This document shows positions 62,587 through 64,000 of a DNA stretch of 64,000 bases, one piece after another. The stretch is from Isoptericola halotolerans. GTDB lineage: Bacteria; Actinomycetota; Actinomycetes; Actinomycetales; Cellulomonadaceae. Location of the stretch: positions 62,001 to 126,000 of the forward strand of contig NZ_PVTX01000004.1 of assembly GCF_003003075.1 (NCBI RefSeq), in the 5' to 3' direction. Position 1 is the stretch's first letter. Every line of letters begins with the position of its first letter. The notes under the pieces were generated by a model. It ran no database searches, was not told the DNA's origin, and saw only the letters and a program-made list of their open reading frames with translations. The position numbers and the translations under genes are program-made.

Positions 62587-64000
62587 TCAGTTCAGCCAGC
62601 CGCCCATCGGGTCCACCGTGCTGCCGTTGACGTAGACCTCGAAGTGCAGGTGGCACGCCGTCGAGCTGCCGGTGGTCCCGGAGTAGCCGATGATCTCGCC
62701 CTTGTCGACCTTCTCCCCCACCCGGACGACGTCGCGGGACAGGTGCAGGTAACGGCTCATCACGCTGTCGCCCTTGTGGCGGCCGTGGTTGATGAGCACG
62801 TTGTTGCCCGGTCCGCTGCCGTAGTACGCCTGCTCGACGTACCCGCTCTGGGCGGAGTAGATCGGGGTGCCGCAGTAGGAGCGGATGTCCGTGCCGGCGT
62901 GCAGCCGCCACGCGTTGTACAGCGGGTGGAACCGTTGCCCGTACGAGCTCGTCACCACGTGGTAGTTCGTCGGCCAGCCCAGGAACGGGCCCGACGAGGA
63001 CGACCCACCGCCACCGCCGGAGCTCGATCCTCCGCCCCCGCCATCGCCACCGGAGCCGGAACCGCCGCCGGAGCTGGATCCACCACCGCCACCGCCACCG
63101 TTGTTGTTGTTCTCGGCGGCCTGGCGCTCGGCCTCCCGCTGCCGGCGCTCCTCGGCCTCGCGCTGCCGGCGTTCCTCGGCCTCGCGCCGCTTGCGCTCCT
63201 CCTCGAGCCGGCGGTCGCGTTCCTCCTGCTTGACGATGATCTGCTGGATCTCGTCCTCGAGCGTCGCGCGCTGCGCCTCGTTCTCCTCGAGCTCGGCGAC
63301 GGTCTCCTCACGCCGGTCCTCGATGGTGGCCTTGAGCTGCTTCTGCTCCTCGATGAGCTGTTCGACCTCGGCCTTGCGCTCGGCCGCATCCTGCTCCGCC
63401 TGCTCGGCCACGACGACGTTCGCGTCCGCCTCCGCCTTGAGGTCGGCGATGGTCTCGCGGATCGCGGCGAGGCGGGCCTCCTGGTTCCGCGCGACGGTCT
63501 CCGCCTCCTGCAGCTCCGCGACGGCGCGTGACTGGCTGCGCGCGGCCGAGGAGTTCACGGCGACGTCCTCGAGGAACTCCTGCGTGGACTGCGCGCCCGT
63601 GACGAGCCCGAGCGTGCTGACGTCGTCCCCGCGGCGGTACGCCTCCCGCGCCATGGCCGCGACCTCGGTACGGGCTTCCTCGGCCTTGCCCTCGCCGGCG
63701 GCGATCTCCTCGGAGATCCGGGTCTCCTCGTCCTCGGCGTCGGCGAGGCGCTGCGCGAGCACCTCCGCCTTGCGGCGGGCCTCGGCGAGCGCGGCCTGCG
63801 CCTCGGCCAGCTCGGCCTGCGCCACGGGCAGGCGCGCCTCGACGGCGTTGAGGTCGAGCACCGCCTGGGCGAACTCGGCGTTCGTGTCCTCGAGGGCCAC
63901 CTCGAGCTCTTTGCGCTCGGCGTCCTTCTCGGCCTTCTCCCGCTCGGCGGCTGCTCGCTGGTCGTCGATCTCGTCGGCGAGCGCCGGCGCGGACGGACCG
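62587..64000 (-). CDS. M23 peptidase with long N-terminal coiled coil (EnvC-like); start beyond the window
   Basis: At least 471 codons; no start lies in the window. The frame at the right edge encodes the end of an export signal (APALA then DEIDDQ), so the true start is probably just outside. A coiled coil of about 270 residues follows, then a Gly/Ser-rich linker and an M23 domain with HAGTDIRSYC and HLHFEV zinc ligands. EnvC-type proteins with this layout activate or perform septal wall cleavage under FtsEX; the smpB neighbourhood fits, but ftsEX is not in view. The ATG at 63900 is internal. Confidence 0.85.
   Translation of the reverse strand, partial: GPSAPALADEIDDQRAAAEREKAEKDAERKELEVALEDTNAEFAQAVLDLNAVEARLPVAQAELAEAQAALAEARRKAEVLAQRLADAEDEETRISEEIAAGEGKAEEARTEVAAMAREAYRRGDDVSTLGLVTGAQSTQEFLEDVAVNSSAARSQSRAVAELQEAETVARNQEARLAAIRETIADLKAEADANVVVAEQAEQDAAERKAEVEQLIEEQKQLKATIEDRREETVAELEENEAQRATLEDEIQQIIVKQEERDRRLEEERKRREAEERRQREAEERRQREAERQAAENNNNGGGGGGGSSSGGGSGSGGDGGGGGSSSGGGGGSSSSGPFLGWPTNYHVVTSSYGQRFHPLYNAWRLHAGTDIRSYCGTPIYSAQSGYVEQAYYGSGPGNNVLINHGRHKGDSVMSRYLHLSRDVVRVGEKVDKGEIIGYSGTTGSSTACHLHFEVYVNGSTVDPMGGWLN

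Overview
The window is very GC-rich DNA with many GTG starts, ATGA/GTGA-coupled operons and few AT-rich promoters. Together with the gene content (secreted GH81 and GH62 glycosidases, DUF3039, DUF2017, DUF4916, NgcEF-like sugar importers, and a tmRNA tag read as ADNKRTDFALAA) this points to a polysaccharide-degrading actinobacterium, most likely order Micrococcales (Cellulomonas/Cellulosimicrobium/Isoptericola-like). No insertion sequence, prophage, CRISPR array or ordinary tRNA was seen, and no gene-free stretch exceeds about 300 bases apart from the region holding ssrA.

1-6400: a secreted GH81 endo-beta-1,3-glucanase converges on a thioredoxin gene. Then come a degenerate Nudix protein (DUF4916), an ABC-F ATPase and a MocA-like nucleotidyltransferase. 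6400-27990: a large purine catabolism island. Plus-strand genes encode XdhC, an 8-oxoguanine/guanine-type deaminase, and a xanthine dehydrogenase built from an FAD subunit plus a fused 2Fe-2S/Mo subunit, followed by a lipoprotein-dependent ABC importer (NMT1/SsuA type). A minus-strand operon encodes an XRE-cupin regulator, allantoinase, a FmdA/AmdA amidase, an HpxZ-HpxY-like fused amidase, ureidoglycine-glyoxylate aminotransferase and allantoate amidohydrolase. A divergent operon encodes OHCU decarboxylase, HIU hydrolase and FAD-dependent urate hydroxylase. Together these predict guanine/xanthine -> urate -> allantoin -> allantoate -> ureidoglycine -> oxalurate -> further hydrolysis.

26000-33030: two sodium/solute symporters, one with a DUF4212 partner and one with a DUF485 partner, plus a LytS/LytTR two-component system. 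Several sites resembling LytTR-type boxes lie upstream of the DUF4212 symporter. 33100-39190: a housekeeping block (rph, rdgB, DUF3054, a metallo-beta-lactamase-fold hydrolase, murI, DUF2017, clpS, pncB) resembling the mycobacterial murI/rph/clpS/pncB neighbourhood, but with rph-rdgB pointing the opposite way. 39200-42998: a secreted GH62 arabinofuranosidase with LacI-type operators, then a helicase and its DUF3039 neighbour.

43000-50840: an amino-sugar uptake and use cluster (ROK repressor, two paralogous binding proteins, two permeases, ROK kinase, nagB). 51975-58690: a tightly overlapped operon (cytosolic GH20 hexosaminidase, D-aminoacylase-like amidohydrolase, fold-III PLP D-amino-acid enzyme, RidA) behind a BCCT osmolyte transporter. 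It looks like a route for N-acylated amino-sugar or D-amino-acid compounds, perhaps cell-wall fragments. 58800-64000: an HrpB-type helicase, ssrA (tmRNA), smpB, and an M23 coiled-coil peptidase cut by the window edge.
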